From the NCBI RefSeq assembly GCF_001311865.1, contig NZ_BBCD01000022.1, forward strand, positions 1-48,383: DNA of 48,383 bases, given 5' to 3'. The notes beneath the pieces are model-generated. The model was not told the origin of the DNA. It was given only the letters and a program-made list of their open reading frames with translations, and made no database searches. The stretch comes from Piscibacillus salipiscarius JCM 13188 (GTDB taxonomy: Bacteria; Bacillota; Bacilli; Bacillales; Alkalibacillaceae). Both the position numbers and the translations under genes were made by a program. This document shows, piece after piece, positions 1 to 10,230 of the stretch (position 1 is the first letter of the stretch; each line of letters opens with the position of its first letter).

Positions 1-3
1 AGT

Positions 4-18
4 TACACTCAATATTCG
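4..18. repeat. Left copy of a 15-bp inverted repeat shared by both window ends
   Basis: The reverse complement of this stretch reads CGAATATTGAGTGTA, identical to 48363-48377. The flanks are also alike (TAAAC here, TAAAACC there). No function is assigned. Placement at both extremities suggests that the sequence stops at two copies of a genomic repeat. Confidence 0.6.
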
Positions 19-57
19 TTTATAGTAAAGCTATTTTTCTTTTGTCATACCCTCATT

Positions 58-292
58 TTATAATTTATCTCTTTTTTCTGGAACAGGATCAAATCCACCA
101 GGGTGAAAGGGGTGACACTTTAAGATTCGTTTTACTGTTAAATAAAACCCTTTTAAAAACCCAAATCTTTTAAAACGACTCAATGCCATACTGTGAACAC
201 GTTGGGTAAAACCTGCAAGATGGTCCTTTTAAAGGAGAGATGAATTTTTGATAAAAACGAATCATGTAAATAAATATATATTTCATTAACAT
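58..292 (-). CDS. yidD: Membrane protein insertion efficiency factor YidD (one frameshift)
   Basis: YidD is a small, membrane-associated protein that helps YidC/Sec-dependent insertion of inner-membrane proteins. Read from 292 it gives an N-terminal amphipathic helix followed by [19 protein letters not shown], the family hallmark with its conserved cysteines. After a one-base slip it continues through [20 protein letters not shown] to [15 protein letters not shown] and a stop at 58-60. The slip lies in a TTTTAAAA run near 165-172; removing one T restores about 77 residues, the normal family length. The start ATG overlaps the folE2 stop codon by one base (TGATG), so the two genes are probably translationally coupled. 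I judge the frameshift to be a sequence error. Confidence 0.85.
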
Positions 293-1215
293 CACTTTTC
301 CTTACGTTTGTCGTACGTAATTGATGCAATGGCGTCATGTAGATGAATAGATTCTTCATTGACACATTTAACATGGAACTGCTTGATAAAATCATGTTCG
401 TATAAATCACTTGATACAAGTCTTACCATATCTTCAACGAAGCGTGGGTTTTCGTAAGCTTGTTCTGTAACCATTTTTCATCAGGTCTTTTTTAAAACAG
501 GGTGAATTCTTGCGCTAGCATTTGACTCAGCAGCTTCAAGTAACACTGTCTTCCAGTCTACATGTTGTTCATCAAACTCGGAATCTAATGTCACTTCAAT
601 AATTACATTTCCGCGTTGGTTATGCGCACTGTATTCACTAATTTCTTTAGAACAAGGACATAACGTAGTGATTTTACCTTTTAATCCTACTTTTATATCA
701 TAACCATTCTCACGGTGATACTTTACTCGAATCCACGCATCTGCGTGATTCATACCTGGTTTCCCAGTGTAAGGTGCTTCCCTTTCAAAAAACCAAGGAA
801 ACTCAACCGATAATTCAGCATCCTTTTGTTTCAACCGACCTTGCAGCTCTTTAGCGAACTGTTTCATTGTATGAATATCAACTTTAAAACCATTTTCGTA
901 ATAGTTATTAAGTTGTTCGGTAAAGCGGCTCATGTTTGTTCCTTTTGAGTCTTGAGAAATCGTTGATGCAAAATAAAAGTTCCCAATAGTTGTTTGTTCT
1001 TTTGGTTTGATTGAGCTAGGGACCGTAATAGGGTGTTTCACATTTTGGATACCAACTGCATCTAGTTCGAACAGAAAATCTTTTTTGGTATTTTGTAGGT
1101 CTGGCATTTTATTTTTTTCTTCTGGTTTGGTTCGTGGCCCAGGTTCTACAGATCCAAATAATTTATGACGTTCTACCTTAGTAGGTAATTGTTTCTTCGT
1201 CTTAATCTCGTTCAT
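292..1215 (-). CDS. folE2: GTP cyclohydrolase FolE2 (type IB; two compensating slips)
   Basis: FolE2 converts GTP to 7,8-dihydroneopterin triphosphate, the first step of folate synthesis, and serves as an alternative to the zinc enzyme FolE. The protein starts [20 protein letters not shown] and carries the family segments [19 protein letters not shown] and [17 protein letters not shown], which contains the metal/active-site cysteines. The C-terminus slips frame twice within 12 bases, an extra A near 489 and a missing A near 478. Correcting both gives [24 protein letters not shown]. The ATG at 1215 is chosen because AAAGGAG lies 8 nt upstream; the TTG at 1233 has no such site. About 308 residues, a normal length. 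It lies immediately upstream of yidD. Confidence 0.9.
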
Positions 1216-1265
1216 ATCTAGGACTCCTTTCAATTAGAGCAAATCCATAGGCAATATAATTTAAG

Positions 1266-1294
1266 TATAATTAATGATAATTCGTATATCAATT
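1266..1294 (-). promoter_or_regulatory. Sigma-A promoter of folE2 with an AT-rich operator-like spacer
   Basis: On the minus strand TTGATA (1294-1289) is followed after exactly 17 bases by TATACT (1271-1266), about 50 nt before the folE2 start. The spacer, ACGAATTATCATTAAT, is loosely two-fold symmetric and resembles Fur/Zur-type boxes only weakly. Zur control of folE2 is known in B. subtilis, but here the operator is inference. Confidence 0.6.
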
Positions 1295-1302
1295 TATTAA
1301 AC

Positions 1303-2475
1303 TTATTCTAAATAAGGAACCACTTCAACTCGATTTGTAAATGTTTGTATAAGTTCTTTTTTATCTTCAAACCATTGCTTAGCATTGGATAAACTATACT
1401 GATTAGCTTCTACCAGTGGAACGACTTTATAGTTCTGGAAGTTTTCATATTGGTTGTAAGTCGGCATCATTTTAGCGTCTGAAACTTTATATTCGGTAGT
1501 CAAATTAGAGTTAATGGTTTTAGTTAATTTAATCTGCATGATAGCTCCAATTAAACGATCAGTCCCTTTTTGACCAGATAAGAAATTACCAAGTGAGTAT
1601 GCGACAAATTTATCTTCACCTTCATCAGTCGAGATCCAATCAACCGGCTGTATGACATGTGGATGATGGCCTATAATTACATCTGCTCCGTTATTTGTCA
1701 GCAGTTCAGATAAGTGTACCTGCTCGTCATTTGGAAGTGGCTGATATTGGTTACCAAAATGCATACTTACAACAATAAAATCAGTTTTAGGTTTAAGATC
1801 TTGGATATCATTTAGTATTTTATCCTCATCAATATAATTTACTAAATGATTTTTACCATCAGGAATTGGAATGCCGTTTGTTCCGTATGTATAGGCCAAG
1901 AACCCTACTGCAATACCTTTTCTATGAATAATTCTTTGGGTTTGTTGATCTTTCTCGTTCTGATAAGCACCAACATATTTAATACCAAGTTGATCAAGGT
2001 AGTTAGTTGCGTTTAGAATTGCTTGTTCTCCTCGATCTAATGTATGGTTATTTGCCATTGATACGATATCAACCCCAACGTCTTTTAATGTATCACCCAA
2101 TTCTTGTGGTGTATTAAATTGAGGATAGGTTGATAAGCCAATTTGACTGCCACCAAGTACAGTTTCTTGATTGGCAAAAGTGATGTCTGCATTCTGCAAG
2201 TAATATTTAATATCTTTAAACATTGGATTAAAGTCGTAACCAGAACTCGTACGTGCATCTTTATAAACAGTGCTATGTATAAGTAAGTCGCCAATTGCGT
2301 TTAAAGTTATAGATGATTCGAAATACTTTTGGTTTTGAAAGTGATTTTCTGCAATTACAGGATGACCGTTTGCTTGTTTTGTAGCTGAACTATTTTGGTA
2401 ATCAGAATTAGTAAATATGACAATCATTAAAGTAATGAGAAAAAGAGCAGAGCCAATTATAATTTTATTTCTCAT
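1303..2475 (-). CDS. CapA-family (PGA_cap) membrane-anchored metallophosphatase
   Basis: This member of the CapA/PgsA family has a calcineurin-like metallophosphatase fold and is linked in relatives to poly-gamma-glutamate synthesis. The ATG at 2475 (MRNKII) is preferred over the upstream GTG because AAAGGTG sits 7 nt before it. Residues 5-22 form a signal anchor. Catalytic-type motifs follow: GDLLIH (about 62-67), ANQET, MANNHTLDRG (about 141-150), VSMHFGNQY and IIGHHPHVIQP, then SLGNFLSGQ. About 390 residues and intact. No pgsB or pgsC lies nearby, so a role in capsule synthesis is not shown; it may be an orphan extracellular phosphatase. A terminator separates it from plsY upstream. Confidence 0.85.
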   Translation of the reverse strand: MRNKIIIGSALFLITLMIVIFTNSDYQNSSATKQANGHPVIAENHFQNQKYFESSITLNAIGDLLIHSTVYKDARTSSGYDFNPMFKDIKYYLQNADITFANQETVLGGSQIGLSTYPQFNTPQELGDTLKDVGVDIVSMANNHTLDRGEQAILNATNYLDQLGIKYVGAYQNEKDQQTQRIIHRKGIAVGFLAYTYGTNGIPIPDGKNHLVNYIDEDKILNDIQDLKPKTDFIVVSMHFGNQYQPLPNDEQVHLSELLTNNGADVIIGHHPHVIQPVDWISTDEGEDKFVAYSLGNFLSGQKGTDRLIGAIMQIKLTKTINSNLTTEYKVSDAKMMPTYNQYENFQNYKVVPLVEANQYSLSNAKQWFEDKKELIQTFTNRVEVVPYLE

Positions 2476-2507
2476 GAAAAGCACCTTTCTTCATTGATAT
2501 TTAAAGT

Positions 2508-2534
2508 AAAAAAGCCCACCACTAATGGAGGGCT
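2508..2534 (-). terminator. Rho-independent terminator after plsY
   Basis: On the minus strand AGCCCTCC and GGTGGGCT pair across a short ATTAGT loop with one T-T mismatch, followed by TTTTTT. It lies 6 nt past the plsY stop and before capA. Confidence 0.8.
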
Positions 2535-2539
2535 GATGT

Positions 2540-3121
2540 TTACATCCACGAAATTTTGGGTTCCGTTTTATTTTTAATTCGCTTGATATTTTCTCTATGT
2601 CTATAAATAACGAAAATTGCTAAAAGTAGTGTTACAATTATGAGTCCAATATCCTTCATAATAATGGATGTAATAAAAGCTATAACACCAGTTAACATGG
2701 ATGCTAATGAGACATATTTAAATAACTTTAAGAAAGTAAAGAAAGACAATACAAGAATTAAAAACAATAACGGACTGACCCCTAATAGTACGCCCCCGGA
2801 AGTTGCAACAGCTTTTCCACCTTTAAAACGAGCAAACAATGGATATGTATGTCCAAGCACTGCAAATGCACCTATAATTAATGGTTCAGTTGAAGGTGCT
2901 AAGAAAATGGCTAAAACAGTTGCAACTGTTCCTTTTAGTATGTCCATAAGTGAAACAATAAGTCCAGCCTTAACGCCTAGAACACGGAAAGTGTTTGTAC
3001 CGCCTAAATTTCCGCTTCCATGTTCACGAATATCTATTTGATAGAATAGTTTACCAATAATTAAAGCTGAAGGAATTGATCCTAATAAGTAAGCTGTAAT
3101 AGCAAAAATAATGTAATCCAT
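2540..3121 (-). CDS. plsY: Acyl-phosphate:glycerol-3-phosphate acyltransferase PlsY
   Basis: PlsY is the integral membrane enzyme that transfers an acyl group from acyl-phosphate to glycerol-3-phosphate, the first step of phosphatidic acid synthesis. The three family motifs are present: [12 protein letters not shown] near residue 15, [12 protein letters not shown] near 36-47, and [20 protein letters not shown] near 92-111. Five hydrophobic segments fit the known topology. The 193-residue length is typical and the frame is intact. It diverges from the CoA-binding protein gene at 3289, the same arrangement as yneS/yneT beside parEC in B. subtilis. Confidence 0.95.
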   Translation of the reverse strand: MDYIIFAITAYLLGSIPSALIIGKLFYQIDIREHGSGNLGGTNTFRVLGVKAGLIVSLMDILKGTVATVLAIFLAPSTEPLIIGAFAVLGHTYPLFARFKGGKAVATSGGVLLGVSPLLFLILVLSFFTFLKLFKYVSLASMLTGVIAFITSIIMKDIGLIIVTLLLAIFVIYRHRENIKRIKNKTEPKISWM

Positions 3122-3288
3122 AATGGTTCCTCCACTTGAGCTTTAGCTTATTATATTCTATCAAATCTAACCTAAATAAAGAAGTGAATTTTAAATTTTA
3201 TTAAGTTTATCTTACAATTATTATTTGAGAAAAGGTTAAAAAAAAGCTATGCTAATGACAAAGGAAGTTCTCGGAAGGGATGTCAAGT

Positions 3289-3702
3289 ATGAAAAATCCA
3301 TCGAATGAAGAATTAAAAAGCATTCTAGAAAACTCCAAGACAATCGCTGTTGTCGGTTTATCAGAAAAACCAAATCGCACTAGTTATCAAGTATCTAAAA
3401 TTATGCAAAATCAAGGATATAATATTATTCCAGTTAACCCTAATGTTGATGAAGTGTTAGGGGAAAAAGCGTATAACTCTTTAGAAGAAATTGATCAGCC
3501 AATTGATATCATTAATGTGTTTAGACGTTCTGAACACTTGGTTGATGTAGCTGAAGAGGCCCTTAATACGAACTGTAAGGTTTTCTGGGCTCAGCTTGGT
3601 CTTTCCAATGAAAAAGCCTATAATCTATTGAAAGAACATGACTTTACCGTCATAATGGATTTATGTATTAAGGTCGTTCATTCTAGGTTAATCGGGCAAT
3701 AA
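3289..3702 (+). CDS. CoA-binding domain protein (YneT/YccU-like)
   Basis: A small Rossmann-fold protein of the CoA_binding family, related to the N-terminal domain of succinyl-CoA ligase alpha. The glycine-containing nucleotide loop reads IAVVGLSEKPNRTSY near residues 20-34. Later family signatures are IIPVNPNVDEVLGEKAY, DIINVFRR and VMDLCIKVVH. About 137 residues and intact. GGAAGGG at 3273-3279 abuts the ATG at 3280 but is well spaced from the ATG at 3289, so I chose 3289 (MKNPSNEE). The physiological role of the family is not established. Its place just upstream of parE matches yneT in B. subtilis. Confidence 0.85.
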   Translation: MKNPSNEELKSILENSKTIAVVGLSEKPNRTSYQVSKIMQNQGYNIIPVNPNVDEVLGEKAYNSLEEIDQPIDIINVFRRSEHLVDVAEEALNTNCKVFWAQLGLSNEKAYNLLKEHDFTVIMDLCIKVVHSRLIGQ

Positions 3703-3809
3703 AGCGTTTAACTCGGGAAAAATCTCTGTTGACTAACAGGGATTTTCTTAACTTTTACCGAAAGATTAATAAAGAAATAATCTGATAGAATCAGAAAGGG
3801 GTCGTACGA

Positions 3810-5760
3810 TTGTCTCAATCAAACCAAGCATATAATGATGATTCAATACAAGTACTAGAAGGATTAGATGCAGTAAGAACGACCTGGTATGTATATAGGA
3901 AGTACAGACCATCGTGGGTTGCATCATTTAGTTTATGAAATTGTCGATAACGCAGTCGATGAAGCGTTAGCTGGTTACGGAGAGAAAATTCATGTAACCA
4001 TTCATAAGGATGAGTCAATAACTGTTAAGGATGAAGGGCGAGGTATGCCGACAGGATTACATAAGACAGGAAAGCCTACTCCTGAAGTTATTTTCACAGT
4101 GCTACATGCTGGCGGGAAATTTGGTCAAGGTGGTTATAAGACAAGCGGTGGCCTTCACGGTGTTGGGGCTTCAGTTGTAAATGCGTTATCAGAATGGTTA
4201 GAAGTGACAATCTGCCGAGATGGAACTAAGCATTCTCAGAGGTTTGAACAAGGTGGTAAGCCTGTAACTGGTCTTGAAGTGAAAGGTAACACGAATAAAA
4301 GCGGGACGACCATCCGATTCAAGCCAGATCCAGAGATTTTCTCTCAAGTTCACTATCAATTTGATATTCTTTCTGAACGATTACGTGAAGCGGCATTCTT
4401 ATTAAAAGGTATTGAAATCATACTTAAAGACGAACGCAATGACGTTGAAGAGTCTTACAAGTATCCAGATGGTTTAGAATCGTTTGTTGCTTACCTAAAT
4501 GAAGAAAAAGATGGATTACATCCTGTCATTTCATTTGAAGGTGAACAGAAAGATATCGAGATTGATTTCGCTTTTCAATACAATGATGGATACTCAGAGA
4601 ATATTTTATCATTCGTAAATAATGTAAGAACTAGAGACGGGGGGGACACACGAATCAGGTGCACGAACAGCGATTACAAGAGCTTTTAACGATTACGCAA
4701 GGAAAATGCAGCTGTTAAAAGATAAAGATAAAAATCTAGATGGTAACGATATCCGCGAAGGCTTTACAGCGATTATTTCTTCAAGAATACCGGAGCAGCT
4801 TCTTCAATTTGAAGGCCAAACGAAAAGTAAACTCGGTACTCCGGAAGCTCGTAGCGTAACGGAAAGTATTGTATCGGAACAATTAGCTTATTTCTTAGAA
4901 GAAAACCCTGAAACTTCTAAAATGCTTATTAAAAAAGCAATCAAGGCAAGAGACGCTAGAGAAGCTGCAAGAAAAGCGAGAGAAGATGCACGTAATGGGA
5001 AAAAGCGTAAAAGAAAAGATTCTTTATTAAGCGGGAAGCTAACACCTGCCCAGTCAAAAAACCCGAAGAAAAACGAGTTATTTTTAGTAGAGGGTGATTC
5101 TGCAGGGGGATCTGCTAAGCAGGGGAGAGACCGTAGATTTCAAGCAGTATTACCGCTTCGTGGTAAGGTTATTAACACTGAAAAAGCTAAGATTGATGAT
5201 ATTTTTAAAAATGAAGAAATTGCAACCATTGTTCACACGATTAATGCGGGTGTAGGGGCAGATTTTAATATTGAAGATTCGCAGTACGATAAAGTTATTA
5301 TCATGACAGATGCAGACACAGATGGAGCTCATATTCAAGTGTTGCTATTAACATTCTTTTATCGTTATATGAGACCACTAATTGAACAAGGAAAAGTGTA
5401 TATTGCATTACCACCTCTTTTTAAGATTTCAAAAGGAAAAAGGAAAAATTATAAAGAGGATTACGCTTGGGATGAAGATGCCATGCAAAATTATTAAAAG
5501 AATATAAAAATGGCTACACGATTCAGCGTTATAAAGGTCTTGGTGAAATGAACGCTGATCAGCTATGGGAAACAACGATGGACCCTGAGACACGTACGTT
5601 AATTAGGGTTACGATTGAAGATATTGCTAGAGCAGAAAGACGCGTTGCAACATTAATGGGAGATAAAGTTGAACCACGACGTAAGTGGATTGAAACGAAT
5701 GTTGCATTTGGAATGGAAGATGATGACACGATATTAGATAACGAGAGATTGCATAGCTAG
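3810..5760 (+). CDS. parE: DNA topoisomerase IV subunit B, ParE (three frame slips)
   Basis: ParE is the ATPase subunit of topoisomerase IV, which decatenates daughter chromosomes. Translation probably starts at TTG 3810 ([12 protein letters not shown]), 8 nt after AAAGGGG. The GHKL ATPase domain has [22 protein letters not shown] and [15 protein letters not shown]. The Toprim domain has [19 protein letters not shown] and [12 protein letters not shown], and the C-terminus has [19 protein letters not shown]. Slips lie near 3882 (two bases lost in GLDAVRKRPGMY), near 4640 (an extra G in a run of seven) and near 5488 (an A lost before LLKEYKNG). Corrected length is about 650 residues. parC follows after 11 nt. 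An essential gene in this state points to sequence error. Confidence 0.93.
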
Positions 5761-5771
5761 GAGGAAGAACG

Positions 5772-8224
5772 TTGGCAGAACAAGCGAAGTATTTAGATTT
5801 ACCATTAGAAGAAGTCATTGGCGACAGGTTTGGTCGCTATAGTAAATATATTATTCAAGATCGCGCCTTGCCTGATGCCCGTGATGGTTTAAAGCCAGTT
5901 CAAAGACGTATTTTATATGCCATGCATCAAGAGAGAAATACACATGATAAAGCTTTTCGTAAGTCAGCTAAAACAGTTGGTACCGTCATTGGTAATTATC
6001 ACCCACATGGTGATACATCTGTGTATGATGCACTTGTTAGACTTAGTCAAACGTGGAAGGTGCGTCAAGAATTAGTTGAGATGCATGGTAATAACGGGAG
6101 TATTGATGGCGACCCTCCAGCTGCAATGCGTTATACAGAAGCAAGATTATCAGGAATAGCCTCAGAACTATTAAGAGATATTGAGAAAGATACAGTTGAT
6201 TTCATACCAAACTTTGATGATACCGACTACGAACCAGTTGTGCTACCTGCTAAATTTCCAAACCTTTTAGTCAATGGTTCAACAGGTATTTCATCTGGTT
6301 ATGCAACAGATATTCCACCCCATAACTTAGCTGAAGTAATTGATGCAGTCATTAAAACGTATCGAAAAACCTAACTCAACGGTTGATGATTTAATGGACG
6401 TTTTGCCAGGACCTGATTTTCCAACTGGTGGAATCATTCAGGGTGCAGATGGTATTAAAAAAGCCTACGAATCTGGCAGAGGTAAAATAGTTGTCCGAGG
6501 TTTAGCTGAGATTGAGCCTTTAAGAGGTGGTAAAGAACAAATCGTCATCACCGAATTACCATATGAAGTTAATAAAGCAAATATGGTTAAGAAGATGGAC
6601 GAACTTAGAATTGAACGTAAAGTAGAAGGCATTTCTGAAGTACGTGATGAAACTGACCGAACTGGGCTAAGAGTGGTTATTGAGCTTAAAAAAGATGCTG
6701 ACAGTCAAGGTGTTTTAAATTATCTATATAAGAATACAGATCTTCAAGTCTCTTATAATTTCAACATGGTAGCAATTGCCAATAAAACACCAAAATTATG
6801 AATCTCACTCAGCTTCTTGATGCCTATATTAACCACCAACGTGAAGTGGTTGAAAGACAAACAAGTATGATCTAAAAAAAGCTAAAGAAAGAGCTCATAT
6901 TTTAGAAGGTCTTATGTACGCTATCTCAATTCTAGATGACGTTATCGCAACAATTCGCTCATCAGAAAACAAGAAAAATGCTAAAGAACGACTTAAAGAA
7001 CAATATCAATTTAGTGAAGAGCAAGCAGAAGCCATTGTCATGCTTCAACTCTATCGTTTAACCAATACGGACATAACAGATCTAGAGAAAGAAGCAGACG
7101 AGCTTAAAAAGAAAATTTCTGAATTAACGGCTATCTTAGAAGATGAGAAAAAACTCTTCCAAGTTATTAAAAAGGATTTAAAAACTGTTAAAAAGAATTA
7201 TAAGACGGAACGAAGAACGAAAATTGAATCAGAAATTGAAGATATTAAGATCAACCTTGAAGTCATGGTACCATCAGAAGAGGTTGTGGTATCAATTACT
7301 AAAGAAGGTTACATTAAACGAACAAGCATACGTTCTTATGCAGCTTCCAATATGGAAGATTTACAAATGAAGGATAATGATCAAATTATCCACGTTCTAG
7401 AGATTAATACAACAGATACACTTCTGTTATTTACAAATAAAGGTCACTATTTATATATTCCTGTTCATGAATTACCTGATATTAAGTGGAAAGATATGGG
7501 CCAACATATAGCTAATATTATCCCAATAGACCGTGAAGAGTCGATTATTAAAGCTATTCCAATAAGGGACTTTAATGAACAGCAATATATCTTGACGGTC
7601 TCTAAAAATGGCATGATTAAAAAATCTGATTTAGCTGCTCATAAAGTTCAACGTTATTCAAAGCCAATTACCGCAATGAAGTTAAAAGGTGATGATGAGT
7701 TAGTTAATGTTCATTTAACCAACGGACATCAAGATCTATTCTTAGCTTCTAATACTGGTTATGGTCTTTGGTACCATGAAAGTGAACTTAAATCTGTAGG
7801 GGTTAAAACAGCTGGTGTGAAATCTATGACATTAAAAGACGGTGAATATGTAGTGAACGGAGAAGTGTTTGATGACCTACAATTACCATCACTATTTGTT
7901 ATCACACAAAGAGGTGCTTGCAAGCGAATGAGCATTTCGGAATTTGAAATGAGCTCTAGAGCAAAAACGCGGATTAATTATGCTAAGAGAATTAAAGCGG
8001 AATCCACACCGCATCACAGGGTTCTATCTAGTCAATGATGATACACACATCACCATTGAAACTGAAAAGGGGAAACGAAAGAAGTTAGGCCACTTGAGTT
8101 CAGAGAGAGCGATCGTTATAGTAATGGATCCTTTGTTTTAGATACTGACCAACATGGACCAGTCGTTTACACACAAATCAAACCCGAATACGAAAAGGTA
8201 TTTGAAGATGATCATGAAGAATAA
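5772..8224 (+). CDS. parC: DNA topoisomerase IV subunit A, ParC (five frame slips)
   Basis: ParC is the DNA-breaking subunit of topoisomerase IV. The TTG start at 5772 is set by GGAGGAAG 5-9 nt upstream. The breakage-reunion domain shows [20 protein letters not shown] and, around the catalytic tyrosine, [11 protein letters not shown]. The quinolone-determining segment reads [15 protein letters not shown], with the usual Asp and Ser/Thr positions. A coiled-coil region (about 7080-7240) and beta-pinwheel repeats follow. Slips near 6353, 6797, 6867, 8001 and 8113 are each one base; correcting them restores a continuous protein of about 816 residues ending [11 protein letters not shown] at 8224. 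The usual reconstruction of a 5'-parE-parC-3' operon applies. Confidence 0.93.
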
Positions 8225-8234
8225 ATGATAGTAA

Positions 8235-8265
8235 AAAGGCTAGCAGTTTTGTTAGCCTTTTTCTT
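8235..8265 (+). terminator. Terminator of the parE-parC operon
   Basis: AAGGCTA pairs with TAGCCTT around a GCAGTTTTGT loop and is followed by TTTTC. It starts 11 nt after the parC stop. Confidence 0.85.
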
Positions 8266-8306
8266 TATTTAACTCAAAATAATACAATATTCCTATTATT
8301 TGAATT

Positions 8307-8334
8307 TTGATATTTATAAAAATTATGATAATAT
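8307..8334 (+). promoter_or_regulatory. Possible promoter of the TetR regulator gene
   Basis: TTGATA (8307-8312) and TAATAT (8329-8334) are separated by 16 bases and lie 24 nt before the TetR start codon. The region is AT-rich, so similar matches are common; support is moderate. Confidence 0.35.
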
Positions 8335-8357
8335 ATACATTAAGTAAGGAGGGGGTT

Positions 8358-8981
8358 ATGTCGGAATTACGCGAAAAAATAATTCAATCATCACTCCAGT
8401 TATTCTCTGAACAAGGTTTCCATGGTGTATCAGTTAAAGACATAGTCGAACATTGTCAAACTTCTAAAGGTGGCTTTTATCACCATTTCAAATCAAAAGA
8501 TGAATTGCTTTATGTCATTCATGATACGTTTGTATCCTATGTGTTAAATGAAGCCAACCGAGCAAAAAGAAGGTACCAACACCCAGTTGAACAGCTACAT
8601 GAAATGTTGAAATCTTTAGTTCGAGTCTATGATCTTTATAATGACCACATCATTGTTTTTAATCAGGAGTATAATTATCTTAAAGATGATTACTACCAGC
8701 TTATTAAAAGCAAAAGAGATGAATATGAGGAAATCTTAAAAGGGGTGATTAAAGAAGGGCAACGATTAGGATACATTAGGGAAGAACTACCTACGACTGT
8801 TACAACCATGTCTATACTTGGTATGGTCAACTGGACCTACCAGTGGTATAAAAAAGATGGACCTAAAACAATCGATCAAATTGCATCAACATACATAGAC
8901 ATCATTTTCACAGGATTATTAACAGAAGATGCATTCAATCAATATCAGACGTCTAAGCTTTCAAAGGAATTGGAATTTTAG
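8358..8981 (+). CDS. TetR/AcrR-family transcriptional regulator
   Basis: A one-component repressor with an N-terminal helix-turn-helix: IIQSSLQLFSEQGFHGVSVK (residues about 7-26) followed by DIVEHCQTSKGGFYHHFKSK, the TetR signature with its recognition helix. The C-terminal 150 residues are helical, as expected for a ligand-binding dimerisation domain. The ATG at 8358 follows GGAGGGGG and yields 207 residues; the upstream in-frame ATG at 8307 has no ribosome site. It lies directly upstream of, and in the same direction as, the isovaleryl-CoA/leucine degradation operon. It is therefore the likely local regulator, binding the palindrome at 9029-9046 and probably sensing an acyl-CoA. The target and ligand are inference. 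Confidence 0.88.
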   Translation: MSELREKIIQSSLQLFSEQGFHGVSVKDIVEHCQTSKGGFYHHFKSKDELLYVIHDTFVSYVLNEANRAKRRYQHPVEQLHEMLKSLVRVYDLYNDHIIVFNQEYNYLKDDYYQLIKSKRDEYEEILKGVIKEGQRLGYIREELPTTVTTMSILGMVNWTYQWYKKDGPKTIDQIASTYIDIIFTGLLTEDAFNQYQTSKLSKELEF

Positions 8982-8998
8982 ACTTTTTAATAAGCGCT

Positions 8999-9015
8999 TA
9001 TAGTAAGCGTTTTCA
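8999..9015 (+). promoter_or_regulatory. CcpA catabolite-response element (cre) overlapping a -10-like box
   Basis: AGTAAGCGTTTTCA at 9002-9015 matches the Bacillus cre consensus TGTAAGCGTTWNCA at 13 of 14 positions. TATAGT at 8999-9004 is a possible -10 element that overlaps it. The site is 55 nt upstream of the acyl-CoA dehydrogenase start, a position suited to glucose repression of a catabolic operon. Confidence 0.7.
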
Positions 9016-9028
9016 TTAACATTAATAC

Positions 9029-9046
9029 AGACCAACTAGTCGGTCT
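9029..9046 (+). promoter_or_regulatory. TetR-type operator palindrome
   Basis: AGACCAACTAGTCGGTCT is an 18-bp inverted repeat with one mismatched pair. Length and symmetry fit a TetR-family operator, and a TetR gene lies immediately upstream. It sits between the cre site and the ribosome site of the acyl-CoA dehydrogenase gene. Assignment to the regulator at 8358 is inference. Confidence 0.65.
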
Positions 9047-9069
9047 TATTCTATAAGGGGGGATGAAAG

Positions 9070-10209
9070 ATGAATTTTGAACTGACAAAAGAGCAAGAGA
9101 TGATTAGAAAGATGGTTCGTGACTTTGCACAGGAAAAGATTGCACCGAGAGCCATAGATATTGATGTCAATGCAGAATTTCCAGAAGATATTTTTAAAGA
9201 AATGGGAGAGTTAGGTTTACTCGGTATTCCATTTCCAGAAGAATACGGAGGTTCTGGTGGAGATACTGTATCATACGCATTAGCAGCTGAAGAAATTGCA
9301 CGCGTATGCGGAAGCACAGGATTAAGCTATGCTGCTGCGATTTCACTTGGATCAAGTCCAGTCTATTATTTTGGAACTGAAGAACAAAAGAGAAGTTTTT
9401 GAAACCGCTTGCAAGTGGTAAAGCATTAGGTTCTTTTGGATTAACTGAACCAAATGCCGGATCTGATGCAGGAGGAACGAAAACAACGGCGAAGTTAGAA
9501 GGTAATGAGTATGTGATTAATGGTGAAAAATGTTTCATCACGAATGCATCTTACGCTCAACAAATCATCGTAACGGCTGTCACAGGAAAAGATGACCGTG
9601 GCAAAAATATCATATCGGCTATCATCGTACCGACTGATACAAAAGGTGTAACGATTACAGACAACTACGACAAATGGGAGTACGTGGGTCGAACACAGCA
9701 GAGATTGTTCTTGAAGATGTGCGTGTACCAAAAGAAAACTTACTTGGAGATCCAGATAAAGGGTTTAAACAATTCTTATACACGTTAGATGGTGGACGTA
9801 TTTCAATAGCTGCCTTAGGTGTAGGTATTGCTCAAGCCTCATTAGATAAGGCCCTTGAGTATGCGAAAGAACGTAAACAGTTCGGTCAGTCCATTTCTAA
9901 TTTCCAAGCTATTCAATTTAAATTAGCCGATATGGCGATGGAGGTTGAATTAGCACGCACGATGGTCTTAAAAGCTGCTTGGTTAAAAGATCAAGGCAAA
10001 AATTTACTAAAGAAGCTGCTTATGCCAAGTTATTTGCATCAGAAACAGCTACTCGATCAGCCAACCAAGCGATTCAAATTCATGGCGGTTACGGTTACAT
10101 GAGAGAATATGAAGTTGAGCGTTATTTAAGAGATGCTAAACTACTCGAAATTGGTGAAGGAACATCTGAAGTACAGCGTTTAGTCATTGCTAGACAATTA
10201 GGTTGTTAA
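9070..10209 (+). CDS. yngJ: Acyl-CoA dehydrogenase, YngJ-like, probably isovaleryl-CoA (three slips)
   Basis: A FAD-dependent acyl-CoA dehydrogenase that forms the alpha-beta double bond and passes electrons to ETF. Family segments are [73 protein letters not shown] and [27 protein letters not shown]. The catalytic-base region and the C-terminal [18 protein letters not shown] are intact. One-base slips lie near 9393, 9671 and 10003. The ATG at 9070 follows AAGGGGGG with a 7-nt gap, and the corrected length is about 380 residues. It leads an operon whose later genes complete leucine degradation, so isovaleryl-CoA is the likely substrate. Short- or branched-chain acyl-CoA cannot be excluded. 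Confidence 0.9.
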
Positions 10210-10230
10210 TTTTTAAGGAGGTATGGTTGT

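Noticed and set aside
2640..3041. 133-codon plus-strand frame
   Set aside because: It lies entirely antisense to plsY, whose motifs are complete; it has no ribosome site or protein-like pattern.
3810..8224. Topoisomerase IV genes as pseudogenes
   Set aside because: Both subunits are essential and every block reads perfectly in an adjacent frame, so sequence error is far more likely than decay.
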